From Streptomyces sp. NBC_00582 (GTDB lineage Bacteria > Actinomycetota > Actinomycetes > Streptomycetales > Streptomycetaceae), in the NCBI RefSeq assembly GCF_036345155.1, contig NZ_CP107772.1, positions 9,238,001-9,302,000 of the forward strand: 64,000 nucleotides of DNA, written 5' to 3'. This document shows positions 1 through 8,611 of this stretch, piece by piece. The notes under the pieces were generated by a model, which saw only the letters and a list, made by a program, of their open reading frames with translations, was not told the DNA's origin and searched no databases. How positions within the stretch are numbered: position 1 is the first letter of the stretch; the number at the start of each line of letters is the position of its first letter. Both the position numbers and the translations under genes were made by a program.

Positions 1-2661
1 CAGCGCGCGCAGCACGGCCGAGGCCCGCTCGTCGCGCGGGCGCAGCGCGTGCCAGAACTCGACCGGGGGCACGAACCGGGTACCGGCGGCGAACTCGCTG
101 CCCCGCTCCATCGGCGTCACCCGCCCGAGCTCACCGGCGGCGGACGTGTCGTCGCCCGAGTACAGCGCGATCTGCCGGTGCTGCCGTACGGCGACGGGCT
201 CGGCGCCTCCCGGCAGCCGCAGCGCGCCGAGCGGAACCCCCGACGCCCCGCCGTTCTGCGGCACGGCGACCGTCCGGCCGTCCGGTGTGCCGACGACCGT
301 ACGGGCGCCCTCGCCCTCGCCCTCGGTCCGCACCCAGCGGCCGAGGACCGTGCCGTCGGTGCCGAAAGGGCTGTGCTCGAGACCGGGCTGCAGCGGCAGC
401 ACCTCGCAGTGCTGATGCAGCAGCGTGGCGTCCTCCCGGACACCGCTGTGCAGGAACGAGGGCAGCGAGGCACGCCCGTGCGTGCCGGTGGCCGGGTCGT
501 ACTCCAGCCACACCTGCCGACGGCCCTGTCGGCCCTGACGCCAGTAGGAGGTGCCGTCGCCCAGGATCGGGCGGCGCGGCGGCAGCACGGTGTCGCCGGC
601 GTGCAGGGTGCGCCCGCCGGAGGCTCGGCCCCCGCCGGTCAGCGGGATCGAGGGATCGCCCGCGTCACCGCCGCCGTACCAGTAGTGGGGGATCTGCTCG
701 CCCCCGAGCGGGAACACATCGCCCGCGCGGGCGGACCAGTAGCCGTACTGCTTGCCGTCCTCACGCCACATCACCAGCAGCTCGCCGTCGGTGTAGCGGA
801 ACGACGGCCGGTTCCACTGGCCCAGGTCCACCGGCAGCCGCAGATCGTGCTCCAGCAGGATCTCCTCGGGGCCGACGACGAACACCTTGTGGCCCCGGGA
901 CACGATCAGCGCGGGCCAGGCCTCCTGGACGGTGATCGTCTTGTCCTGGTCGCGCCGGGGCTTGGTCTCGGTGTCGATCCGGCGCAGTGCCTCCTCCAGC
1001 GCGGGCCAGCCCAGTTCGTCCAGCAGACCGGCGCGCAGGGTGTGCCCGAGCAGCGGCGCGGCCTTGTGCGCGGCGACCTGCGCCACGGCGTCCGGGGCCA
1101 CCTCGGCGGCCACGCCGCGGAAGGGCCGCATCCGCTCCAGCGCGGTGCGTGCGGCCGGCAGCCCGACGGCGGCCGTCAGCTCGCCCGCCGCGTCCCGCAG
1201 CCACTCGCGCAGCACGTCGCTCAGCACGGGATGGCCGGCGATGCCCCGCAGCACCGCGGTCTCCGGGCGGTTGCCGCTCTGCGTGCCGATCTCGGTGTAG
1301 AGCAGACGCCGGAAGCGGGCGTCCGCCGCGATGCCGGTCAGCTCGCGCCGGCCGGGCCGGTTCTCGCTCAGCCAGCGCTGGAGACCCAGGTACACGACCT
1401 CGTCCGCGGGGGGCGGCGTCAGCGGAACGCCCTCGGCCAGGCACAGATCGAGCAGGTCGAGGTCGGCGCCGGCGTGCCAGCGGCCCGTGACGACGTCGAC
1501 GGGCCGGCCCCGCTCGCGCAACCGGGGGGCCATCCTCGCCACGAGCGCGAGGGTGGCCGGGGACCGGTCGCAGATGTTGCCGCCGTGCTTGCGGTGCAGG
1601 GCCCAGCGGGTCAGCCAGTCCGCCCCGTCGACCGCGTCCGCCTCCGCACCGGCCTCACCGGTCAGCAGCAGGTCCGCCCCGCACTCCGTGAGCAGCGCCA
1701 GCCAGAACTCGTCGTCCTCGACGGAGCGGCCGAGGCCCGCCGGCATGATCTCGAGCAGCCTGCGGCGCACCTCCGGCTGCCGCTCGGCGAGCACCACGAG
1801 CGTCGCCCGGTAGGAGTTCCAGAAGGACGCCGGAGCCCGCACCGCCGCGGGCGAGGCGAGCAGATCACCGACCAGCCCGCACTCCTCGGTCACCCGGTCG
1901 AGCCCCGCCGCCTTGATCAGCCCTCGCGCGTCCTGCGGCAGCGACGCGTACGGCGGCATACCGGCCGCACAGCGCTCCACCGTGAGCTGGCGGAACTGCG
2001 CCCACGCGTCGGCCGGGCTGAGCCGCGCGGCGAGCGCCTTGACGTGCTCCTTGAGCGCCTTGACCGTCAGCGCGCCCGCGAAGGCGAACTCCAGGAACAC
2101 GGCACGCTGCCGCTCCTCGTCCACCGTCAGCGCGTGCACCCGCTCGGCGTCCCGGGCCTTGCCGAAGAAGGCGGCGGCGTACGTCGTGTTCTCGTGCTGG
2201 AGGAAGACGCGCGCGGCCTGCTCGTAGAACGTCGGCAGGAAGTGCGGCACCGCCCGGCCGAGCCGGGTGCCGAGCTCCTCGAAGCCGTCCTTGGCGGTGC
2301 CCGGCCGTGACTTGGCCTGCCGGGCGAGCCGCTCGATGTCCCGGACCAGCGCCAGCGCGTGGTGGCCGTTCGCCGGGTCGTTGACCAGGGCCCAGGCCGG
2401 GAAGCCGAGGGTCACCCGGCGCACCTGGCCGACCTCGGGGACCTCCGTGTCCCGTGCCAGACCGAGGAAGTCCAGGGCGAGGTCCTCGGCCTCGCCGAGG
2501 GTGCCCGGCACCAGCCGGACGATCCGCCGGTCGTCCAGCACGGGATGGGTGTAGGTGCGCACGGTGAGCGTGTCGGCGTCCTCGCGGCCCGTGCTGCCCT
2601 GCGGCAGGATCGCGCCCGCGTCGAGCAGCGTGCCCGCGGTGGTCTCGTCGTAGGTCGTCAT
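1..2661 (-). CDS. Large conserved protein of unknown function, cut by left window edge
   Basis: The reading frame runs from ATG at 2661 down to base 1 without a stop, so at least 887 codons are present and the C-terminus is missing. Its ATG overlaps the stop of the upstream DUF4132 gene as ATGA (2658-2661), which implies translational coupling and a shared function. The N-terminus reads MTTYDETTAGTLLDAG, with no signal peptide or membrane segment seen. The first ~550 residues look helical and rich in Ala, Leu and Arg. From about residue 585 the character changes to short beta-like stretches with aromatic turns (for example FRYTDGELLVMWRED and QYGYWSARAGDVFPL), which could be propeller-like; that is inference. 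I do not recognise a catalytic motif. It is probably cytoplasmic. Confidence 0.8.
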   Translation of the reverse strand, partial: MTTYDETTAGTLLDAGAILPQGSTGREDADTLTVRTYTHPVLDDRRIVRLVPGTLGEAEDLALDFLGLARDTEVPEVGQVRRVTLGFPAWALVNDPANGHHALALVRDIERLARQAKSRPGTAKDGFEELGTRLGRAVPHFLPTFYEQAARVFLQHENTTYAAAFFGKARDAERVHALTVDEERQRAVFLEFAFAGALTVKALKEHVKALAARLSPADAWAQFRQLTVERCAAGMPPYASLPQDARGLIKAAGLDRVTEECGLVGDLLASPAAVRAPASFWNSYRATLVVLAERQPEVRRRLLEIMPAGLGRSVEDDEFWLALLTECGADLLLTGEAGAEADAVDGADWLTRWALHRKHGGNICDRSPATLALVARMAPRLRERGRPVDVVTGRWHAGADLDLLDLCLAEGVPLTPPPADEVVYLGLQRWLSENRPGRRELTGIAADARFRRLLYTEIGTQSGNRPETAVLRGIAGHPVLSDVLREWLRDAAGELTAAVGLPAARTALERMRPFRGVAAEVAPDAVAQVAAHKAAPLLGHTLRAGLLDELGWPALEEALRRIDTETKPRRDQDKTITVQEAWPALIVSRGHKVFVVGPEEILLEHDLRLPVDLGQWNRPSFRYTDGELLVMWREDGKQYGYWSARAGDVFPLGGEQIPHYWYGGGDAGDPSIPLTGGGRASGGRTLHAGDTVLPPRRPILGDGTSYWRQGRQGRRQVWLEYDPATGTHGRASLPSFLHSGVREDATLLHQHCEVLPLQPGLEHSPFGTDGTVLGRWVRTEGEGEGARTVVGTPDGRTVAVPQNGGASGVPLGALRLPGGAEPVAVRQHRQIALYSGDDTSAAGELGRVTPMERGSEFAAGTRFVPPVEFWHALRPRDERASAVLRAL

Positions 2662-3512
2662 GCCGCCCGCTCCTCGTCCTCGATGTCGCGTCCCGCGTAC
2701 AGCGCGGCCGCCATGCGCATGCCCTCCGACCAGGCCACCGGCCCCACCTGACCGAGCCTCAGCACCCGGCCCGCGGGATCCGTGAACACCAGGGAGCCCG
2801 TCTCGGACTCCTCGTAGCTCTCGTAGTCGCCCACCCACACCCGCGCCTCGACCGTGCGCCCGTCCTCCAGGACGGAGTGGACGGCGTTTCCGCCGCGCAC
2901 CCGGTAGCCGAGCTGGGTCACCCGGCCGTGCAGGAACCGCTGCTCCTTGAACGCCCCGCCCGCGTACTCCTCGACGGAGGTGGCCTCGGCGTCGAGTGTC
3001 GCGGGCCGGTGCCACACCTCACGGAAGAGCTGCTGGGCGCGCTGTTCCACCCCGAGTTCGACGGCGAACTCCCGCAGCTCCTCCAGGTCGTCCAGGAGGA
3101 CCGGATGCGGCAGACGGACCAGGTCGGGGGTGATGCGCACGGTGTCGCCGTCGAGGTCGACCAGACCGAGGCCGCGCTCGGGGTCGGCGTCCCGCAGGAA
3201 TCCGGCCACCTCTCCGTCGTCACCGGTGACCACCAGGTCGCGCAGGGCGGCCTGCCAGGCGGGGTCGGGCCACACCCGGGCGAGGACCGCGAACGGCACC
3301 GGCAGCGAGCGCACCATCCACCGCTCCACGTCGGTCAGGCACTGCCGCTCGTGCCGCTCCAGCCACTCGACGAGCTGGCGCAGGCCCGTCACCGCCGGAT
3401 CGTCGGCGATCTTCGGCGGTACGGACTTCAGCAGCCGCCCCGCCGCGTTGCGGCACACCACCTTGCCGTCGTCGAGGGCGACCTCGTAGTCGCCGGCCGA
3501 CACCCACCCCAT
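2658..3512 (-). CDS. DUF4132 domain protein
   Basis: A 284-residue protein. ATG 3512 (MGWVSAGDYE) has a good GGAGG seven bases upstream; a GTG 15 bases further up overlaps that site and is less likely. The middle and C-terminal parts (PDLVRLPHPVLLDDLEELRE, then LFREVWHRPATL and a late GRVTQLGYRVRGG) resemble the DUF4132/MolR-like domain known from larger bacterial proteins; this is recognition by eye. It has no signal peptide and no transmembrane segment. The stop overlaps the start of the next, very large gene by four bases. Such proteins often sit beside MoxR/VWA genes, which would lie beyond the left edge. The molecular function of DUF4132 is unknown. Confidence 0.82.
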   Translation of the reverse strand: MGWVSAGDYEVALDDGKVVCRNAAGRLLKSVPPKIADDPAVTGLRQLVEWLERHERQCLTDVERWMVRSLPVPFAVLARVWPDPAWQAALRDLVVTGDDGEVAGFLRDADPERGLGLVDLDGDTVRITPDLVRLPHPVLLDDLEELREFAVELGVEQRAQQLFREVWHRPATLDAEATSVEEYAGGAFKEQRFLHGRVTQLGYRVRGGNAVHSVLEDGRTVEARVWVGDYESYEESETGSLVFTDPAGRVLRLGQVGPVAWSEGMRMAAALYAGRDIEDEERAA

Positions 3513-3876
3513 ACGTGCCTCCCGCACCCGCGTTGATCAAGTGACGGGAACTGTAGAACAAGCCACTGACAACGGGTCCCGGGAGAAACCGACCTGACGG
3601 GGGAACAGGTGCTGACCTGGGGATTTCCCTGCGCTGCTCCCGTCAGGACGGGGTCTGCGGGGTCGGTGCGAAGGCGCTGCCGTGGCCGGGAACGATCAGT
3701 GCGGGGCCGAGGGGCGGGGATCCGGGCGCGCGAGGCGTGCGGCGCCTGCGGATCGGTGGCGTAGGGGCCCTCGGTCGTACCGGGAAGCCCGCTGTCATCC
3801 GCGAACGGCAACGTTCGGGCGCGGCGGTGCACAGAGGGACGCCGGGGCCCCCGCGTGCACCGCCGCGGCCGGTGGG
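3513..3876. other. Gene-free stretch
   Basis: This is 364 bases between the DUF4132 start and the end of the cold-shock gene. It must hold the DUF4132 promoter. Open frames here have poor third-position GC bias and no ribosome binding site. I see no strong hairpin or clear promoter motif. Confidence 0.6.
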
Positions 3877-4266
3877 TCAGCCCTCGACCCAGCCGTGGTT
3901 CTTGGCGAACTGCGCCAGCCCGGCGCGCACCTGCACGATCTGCTCGCCGGTGAGCGAGGGCGCCGAGCTCAGCAGGGCCTCGGTGACGTCCCGGACGAAC
4001 TCCTCGGTGCTGAGCACATCGCACAGCACGTCGTCGTCGGCCGCGAGCGGCTTGCCGTCCTCGCCCCGCGCGAGCCGGACCCCGGACGCCTTCGGACCGC
4101 GCTCGCCGTCCTCGATCTCGAATTCGACGAGGATGCCCCGCCGCACCTGCGACTCGGGCATCAGCATGTCGTTGACGTGCAGGAAGACATCCTCCCCGCC
4201 GTCGTCGGGCGCGATGAACCCGTAGCCCCGCTGGCTGTCGAAGCGCACCACACGACCAGCAACCAT
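3877..4266 (-). CDS. Cold-shock domain protein with C-terminal extension
   Basis: A 129-residue protein. Residues 1-65 form a cold-shock domain: RGYGFIAPDDGGEDVFLHV contains RNP1-like (YGFIAP) and RNP2-like (DVFLHV) strands that bind single-stranded nucleic acid. Classical CspA proteins are about 67 residues. Here a further ~60 residues (FVRDVTEALLSSAPSLTGEQ onward) form a helical tail typical of a longer actinobacterial cold-shock family. The start at 4266 (MVAGRVVRFDS) is preceded by a G-rich stretch, GGGGGTTGGG. It is expected to be cytoplasmic and to bind RNA or ssDNA; whether it is cold-inducible cannot be told from sequence. It stands alone between the DUF4132 and DUF5997 genes. Confidence 0.93.
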   Translation of the reverse strand: MVAGRVVRFDSQRGYGFIAPDDGGEDVFLHVNDMLMPESQVRRGILVEFEIEDGERGPKASGVRLARGEDGKPLAADDDVLCDVLSTEEFVRDVTEALLSSAPSLTGEQIVQVRAGLAQFAKNHGWVEG

Positions 4267-4399
4267 CCCAACCCCCAGCAACCTCGAAACACCCACGTCG
4301 GTGAACCTGCCCAGATCGTAGTCAAACCGACCGCTTCCCGGCGACTCCCGGGGTCCACCGTGCGCGGCGCACCGCGCTGAGCAGCGCAAACCGGGCCGG

Positions 4400-4789
4400 T
4401 CAGTCCTCGGCGGCGCGCTCGGCGTCGCGCTTCTTGATGCGGGCCGTCTCCTTGCGGACCTCGGCCTGGGTGGCGCGCTCCTTCTCCAGCCACTCCGGCC
4501 GCGCGTCCTTGAGCGCGTCGATCTGCTCGGTGGTGAGGGCCTCCGTCACCCCGCCGCGGGCCAGACCCGCGATGGACACGCCCAGCTTCGCCGCGACCAC
4601 CGGACGGGGGTGCGGGCCGTTCTCGCGCAGCGTCCGCAGCCACTCGGGCGGGTTCGCCTGGAGTTCGTTCAGCTCGGCGCGCGAGACGACGCCCTCCTGG
4701 AACTCGGACGGCGTGGCGGGGAGGTACACACCCAGCTTCTTCGCCGCGGTGGCGGGCTTCATCGTCTGGGTGGTCTGCTGCGACTTCAT
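4400..4789 (-). CDS. DUF5997 family protein
   Basis: A small basic protein of 129 residues. The core KPATAAKKLGVYLPATPSEF followed by SRAELNELQANPPEWL is characteristic of the Streptomyces family DUF5997. A helical, charged C-terminus (RKETARIKKRDAERAAED) ends the protein. There is no signal peptide. It is transcribed divergently from the LysR-effector-domain gene at 4848 with only 58 bases between the starts, a pairing I recall as common in Streptomyces. The segment AAKLGVSIAGLARGGVTEAL could be a helix-turn-helix-like fold, but that is a guess. Function unknown. Confidence 0.87.
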   Translation of the reverse strand: MKSQQTTQTMKPATAAKKLGVYLPATPSEFQEGVVSRAELNELQANPPEWLRTLRENGPHPRPVVAAKLGVSIAGLARGGVTEALTTEQIDALKDARPEWLEKERATQAEVRKETARIKKRDAERAAED

Positions 4790-4847
4790 ACGGTCCAGGG
4801 TATCGGCCGCCGGGGAGGCCTCCGACCACAGCCGGTAACCTGGCGGG

Positions 4848-5657
4848 ATGACCGACCAGGCGGATTCCCCTTCGTTCCGGCTCGCGTACGTTCCCGGAGT
4901 GACGCCCGCCAAGTGGGTGCGGATCTGGGAGGAGCGCCTGCCCGGCACCCCGCTCACCCTCCTCCAGGTGTCCCCGGGCGAGGCCTCCGACGCCCTGCGC
5001 GACGGCGCCGCCGACGCGGCCTTCCTGCGCCTGCCCGTCGACCGTACGGTGTTCAGCGCGATCCCCCTCTACACCGAGGCGACGGTGGTCGTGGTCCCGA
5101 AGGACCATGTGATCACCGCCGCCGAGGAGATCACCCTGGAGGATCTCGCCGACGAGGTGGTCATCCACCCGCTCGACGACGTCCTCGGCTGGGAGGAGTT
5201 GCCCGGCGAGCCCGCCTTCGAGCGCCCGCGGACCACGGAGGACGCGATCGAACTCGTCGCGGCGAACATCGGCGTCCTGGTCGTGCCCCAGTCCCTGGCC
5301 CGCCTCCACCACCGCCGCGACCTCACCTACCGCACGGTCCTGGACGCCCCGCAGTCCGCGGTCGCCCTGTCCTGGCCCGAGGAGGCGACGACCGACCTGG
5401 TCGAGGACCTCATCGGCATCGTCCGGGGCCGCACGGTCAACAGCACCCGGGGACGGGCCCAGCAGCCCCCGGAGAAGCAGCGCGAACCCCGGAAGGCGCA
5501 GCCCGGCACCGCGTCCCGCAAGAGCACCGGAACCGGCGGCGGCACCCGCACCCGCGGCGGCTCGCCGAAGGGCGGCGCGGGCGCGAAGGGGGGAGCCGGC
5601 GCGAAGGGCGGCGGTCGGCGCGGCACCGGCGGCGGCAAGCCCCGCCGCCGGTCCTAG
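4848..5657 (+). CDS. LysR substrate-binding-domain protein lacking a DNA-binding domain
   Basis: A 269-residue protein. Residues ~10-195 resemble the periplasmic-binding-like effector domain of LysR regulators (RLAYVPGVTPAKWVRIWEER, GAADAAFLRLPVD, LYTEATVVVVPKDH, IGVLVVPQSLAR). The N-terminal winged helix of a true LysR protein is absent, so it cannot bind DNA as a LysR regulator does. The last ~75 residues are a disordered basic tail of Gly, Lys, Arg and Ala (repeats of GGAGAKGG, ending KPRRRS), which may bind nucleic acid non-specifically. The start ATG follows GGCGGG. It is divergent from DUF5997; the conserved pairing suggests the two act together. The ligand is unknown. Confidence 0.88.
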   Translation: MTDQADSPSFRLAYVPGVTPAKWVRIWEERLPGTPLTLLQVSPGEASDALRDGAADAAFLRLPVDRTVFSAIPLYTEATVVVVPKDHVITAAEEITLEDLADEVVIHPLDDVLGWEELPGEPAFERPRTTEDAIELVAANIGVLVVPQSLARLHHRRDLTYRTVLDAPQSAVALSWPEEATTDLVEDLIGIVRGRTVNSTRGRAQQPPEKQREPRKAQPGTASRKSTGTGGGTRTRGGSPKGGAGAKGGAGAKGGGRRGTGGGKPRRRS

Positions 5658-5672
5658 ATCCGGCATCCGGCG

Positions 5673-8477
5673 CTACGACACGTAACTCGCCGCGTTCGCG
5701 GTGGTCACCACCTTCTCGCCGTTCGCCGACGTGAGCAGCCCGGCGGCCACCCATGCGTCCACCACGGTCCGCACCCGGGCGACCAGCGCCGCCTTGGACG
5801 CGAACGGCGCCGCCGCCCACACCTCGTCGAGCAGCGTGGTCCCGTCGGACTTCGCGGGGTTGGCGACCCCCGAGTCGAGGGTGCCGAAGACCGCCCTCGG
5901 CTCCGAGCGCCGGAAGTAGGCGTGCGTCGGATCCTCGGTCCCCTCGTGGAAGGGGGCGAACTCGGTGCCGTTCAACGTGTAGTGGAGTGGCGTTCCGCTC
6001 ACCGGCGTCAGGGTGGGCAGCAGATCGCCGGAGAGCGCCGTGTTCGCGTACAGCCCGAACGGCAGGTAACTCGTCGAGGAGTTGCGGGCGACCAGGTTGA
6101 CCGGGCCGTAGAAGAGGGTCTGCAACGTCGGGTCGTCCATGGCCTTCTCGACGCGCAGCCGGAACGGGACGGTGACGCGCACGACGTCACCGGACTTCCA
6201 GGTGCGGGACACGGTGAAGTAGCTGCCGGCGACCGGAGTGCCGCTCACCGCGCCGCCGTTGACCGTCACCTGGAAGCCGGCGGTCGCCCAGGACGGCACC
6301 CGCAGTGCGAGCGCGAAGGCGGCGCTGCTCCCGCCGAAGGTGAGCGTCGTGCCCTGCTCCGCCGGGTAGGCGGTGGTCTGGGTGACCGTGACGCCCTTCT
6401 CGGCCCAGGTCAGCGTGGACGGGCTGTAGAGGTTGACGTACAGCGCGCTGCCGTCGGAGGCCTTGAAGTACACCGAGTCCTGGTACTTGGTGGCGCTCTC
6501 CATGCCGGTGCCCTCGCAGCAGGTCGTGCCCTGCTTGGGCGTGTAGTCGCGGACATGGCCGGGGGTGAGCCCGATGAAGTACGTGACGAGAGGCTTCTCC
6601 GCGTCGGCGGTGTCCTGCTTGGAGCCGAGGACCTGGTTGTACAGCGCCCGCTCGTAGTAGTCCATGTAGGCCGGGGTCTGCTCGTGGAAGAACAGGGTCC
6701 GGCTCAGCTTCAGCAGGTTGTAGGCACAGCACGTCTCCGCGTTCGTGGCGCTGATCGTGCCCGCGACGCTGTCCCGCGCCTTCCAGAACTCCCCGGTGCT
6801 GGTGCCGCCGATGCCGTACATGCGGTGCGGTACGACCATGCCCCAGAAGTTCTTCGCGGCGGTCAGGTAGCGCGTCTCGCCCGTCGCGTCGTACAGCCTG
6901 AGCAGTCCGGTGAAGATCGGGATGTGCTGGTTGGCGTGCAGCCCGTCGAGGGTGTCGGTGTTCGCGGCGCACGCGTCGATCAGCGAGTCGAGGTCGAACA
7001 GCTTGGCCAGCGCGAGGTGTTCGGCCTTCTTGGTGAACGCGTGCAGATCGACGATCGCCTCGACGATGCCGCCGAACTCCCCGCTGGAGAACAGCCCCCA
7101 CATCCGCTGGAGCGTCGCCTCGGACAGCACCGACAGCCGGGAGTACATCCAGTCGCCCATGCCGGAGGCGAGGTCCAGGGCGCGGGCGTCGTCGGTGGCG
7201 ACGTAGGCGTCCAGCAGCCCGCGCAGGATCTTGTGCGCCGTGTAGTAAGGCGCCCAGACCTTGGTGTAGTCGCTGGCGGTCATCGACTCGAGCAGGATGA
7301 ACTGGGTTTCCGGGTAGGCCGCCAGGAACCCGGGGTGGCTCGGCCCGCCCCAGGTGCGCTTCAGGGTGGCGGTCTGACCCCGGCCGGAGGCGTCCGAGAA
7401 GGTGCCGCCGTTCGTGGCCTGGAAGTAGTACGACGCGAGGGTGCCGAGGCCCGGCGCGGAGAGCTTGGCCTCGTTGGTCTGCAACGAGGTGATCTCGGCC
7501 TGCGTCAGGACCCGCGACCACACGTTGAACTCGTCGTAGCAGCCGGCGTACAGGGGGTCGCCCGAGTAGTTCGAGCGGCCCAGCCAGTTGTTGGTGAGCG
7601 TGCCGAGTGCCGCCGGGGTGAGGGTCATCGCGGTGTTCGTGGCGACGGCCGTGCCGTTGACGTACAGGGTGCCGGTGCTGCCCGAGAGGGTCACCGCGAG
7701 GTGGCTCCACTGGTTCAGCGGCAGCGCGGCCGTGCCGTTGAGGCCCTGTTCGCCGCCGGCTCCGCTCGTGGTGACGGCGAACCGCGGCACACCGCTCGCG
7801 TTGCGGGTGGCCAGGTACATGTACCGGGTGGTGTTGTTGCCGAAGTCGAAGACCCGCTGCCAGTTGGCGTCATGGGTGGGCCTGACCCACACCGACAGGG
7901 TGATCGCCGAGGCGCCGTTCAGCACCGTGGCGGGCAGGTCGACGAACTGGCTGGAGCCGCGGACGAGTTCGACGGCGCCGCCCCACCTGCCGGTGACGGC
8001 GAGCATCTTCGGGTCGGTGCGCAGGGCGGCGCGGACGTCGGTCAGCGCACCGACCACGGTCGCGATCCGGTCCGCGAACACCTGCTCGCCGGTGCTCGCG
8101 TACGCCTGCGCCAGCATGGTCAGGAAGTGTCCCGTGTAGTGCCCGCGCAGATTGCCGTTGGCCTCGCCGTCGAGCCCCTCCCAGCCCCCCGGCGCGACCG
8201 CCCCCTGGGTGGAGAGCCCGGCGTTGGCCCGGAAGACCTGGAGCAGCCGGTTGACGTCGTAGCCGCGGGCGTGATCGAGCATCAGCTTCCGCTTGCCGGC
8301 GAAGATCCCGCTGCCGAGGGCCACGTCCTTGAGCGCGAAGGGCTGGAGCGCCCAGGAGGCCGGCGGGGGAAGGATGGCCGCCGAGGCCGCGGGGGCCACC
8401 GCCGCGCCGACACCCGGGACGGCGGCGGCGAGGATCGCGCTCTGGAGGAGGGTCCGTCTGCTGAGGGGACGTGCCAT
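5673..8477 (-). CDS. Secreted GH127-type beta-L-arabinofuranosidase with inserted LamG domain
   Basis: A 934-residue exported glycoside hydrolase. ATG 8477 has GAGGAG seven bases upstream; the frame stays open far upstream but without protein character. Residues 1-33 form a twin-arginine-type signal (LSRRTLLQSAILAAA, cleavage near ASA-A). The (alpha/alpha)6 catalytic domain starts at ~40 (WALQPFALKDVALGSG) and is interrupted at ~165-370 by a LamG/concanavalin-like module (ITLSVWVRP, WSHLAVTLSGSTGTLYVNG, YDEFNVWSRVLT). It then resumes (VWAPYYTAHKILRGLLDAY). The GH127 Zn-cysteine centre is visible as AETCCAYN (Glu581, Cys583, Cys584) and TTCCEGTG (Cys653, Cys654). Known GH127 enzymes release L-arabinofuranose from plant glycans. 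An 18-bp palindrome (8516-8533) lies upstream and may be its operator. Confidence 0.93.
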   Translation of the reverse strand: MARPLSRRTLLQSAILAAAVPGVGAAVAPAASAAILPPPASWALQPFALKDVALGSGIFAGKRKLMLDHARGYDVNRLLQVFRANAGLSTQGAVAPGGWEGLDGEANGNLRGHYTGHFLTMLAQAYASTGEQVFADRIATVVGALTDVRAALRTDPKMLAVTGRWGGAVELVRGSSQFVDLPATVLNGASAITLSVWVRPTHDANWQRVFDFGNNTTRYMYLATRNASGVPRFAVTTSGAGGEQGLNGTAALPLNQWSHLAVTLSGSTGTLYVNGTAVATNTAMTLTPAALGTLTNNWLGRSNYSGDPLYAGCYDEFNVWSRVLTQAEITSLQTNEAKLSAPGLGTLASYYFQATNGGTFSDASGRGQTATLKRTWGGPSHPGFLAAYPETQFILLESMTASDYTKVWAPYYTAHKILRGLLDAYVATDDARALDLASGMGDWMYSRLSVLSEATLQRMWGLFSSGEFGGIVEAIVDLHAFTKKAEHLALAKLFDLDSLIDACAANTDTLDGLHANQHIPIFTGLLRLYDATGETRYLTAAKNFWGMVVPHRMYGIGGTSTGEFWKARDSVAGTISATNAETCCAYNLLKLSRTLFFHEQTPAYMDYYERALYNQVLGSKQDTADAEKPLVTYFIGLTPGHVRDYTPKQGTTCCEGTGMESATKYQDSVYFKASDGSALYVNLYSPSTLTWAEKGVTVTQTTAYPAEQGTTLTFGGSSAAFALALRVPSWATAGFQVTVNGGAVSGTPVAGSYFTVSRTWKSGDVVRVTVPFRLRVEKAMDDPTLQTLFYGPVNLVARNSSTSYLPFGLYANTALSGDLLPTLTPVSGTPLHYTLNGTEFAPFHEGTEDPTHAYFRRSEPRAVFGTLDSGVANPAKSDGTTLLDEVWAAAPFASKAALVARVRTVVDAWVAAGLLTSANGEKVVTTANAASYVS

Positions 8478-8515
8478 GTGCTGCTCCTCTGATCCACAAG
8501 GGGGTGCGTGCGTGA

Positions 8516-8533
8516 TGTTCGGTATCACGAACA
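8516..8533. promoter_or_regulatory. Palindromic operator candidate upstream of GH127
   Basis: TGTTCGGTATCACGAACA has two 6-bp arms (TGTTCG and CGAACA) around a 6-bp centre. It sits 39 bases upstream of the GH127 start, where a repressor would block transcription. The half-site order is the reverse of a LexA box. The cognate regulator is unknown; the adjacent Lrp gene is one candidate. Confidence 0.5.
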
Positions 8534-8611
8534 ACGTGCGGATGGTCGACCAGACGTTAGAAGGGGGACGGGAGAGCGTCAACGGGCCTGACAGGATCGA
8601 AAGTTGAGAAG

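Noticed and set aside
49..2310. A 753-codon open frame on the + strand opposite the large unknown gene
   Set aside because: It lies exactly antisense to a gene with proper codon bias and a coupled start; its translation is low-complexity Arg/Gly/Gln-rich, as expected of GC-driven antisense frames.
5922..8492. An 856-codon open frame on the + strand opposite GH127
   Set aside because: The opposite strand encodes a clear GH127 enzyme; the + frame has no recognisable domain and is a third-position GC artefact.
8516..8533. LexA (SOS) box
   Set aside because: The half sites are GTTCG...CGAAC, the reverse orientation of CGAAC...GTTCG, with the wrong spacing.
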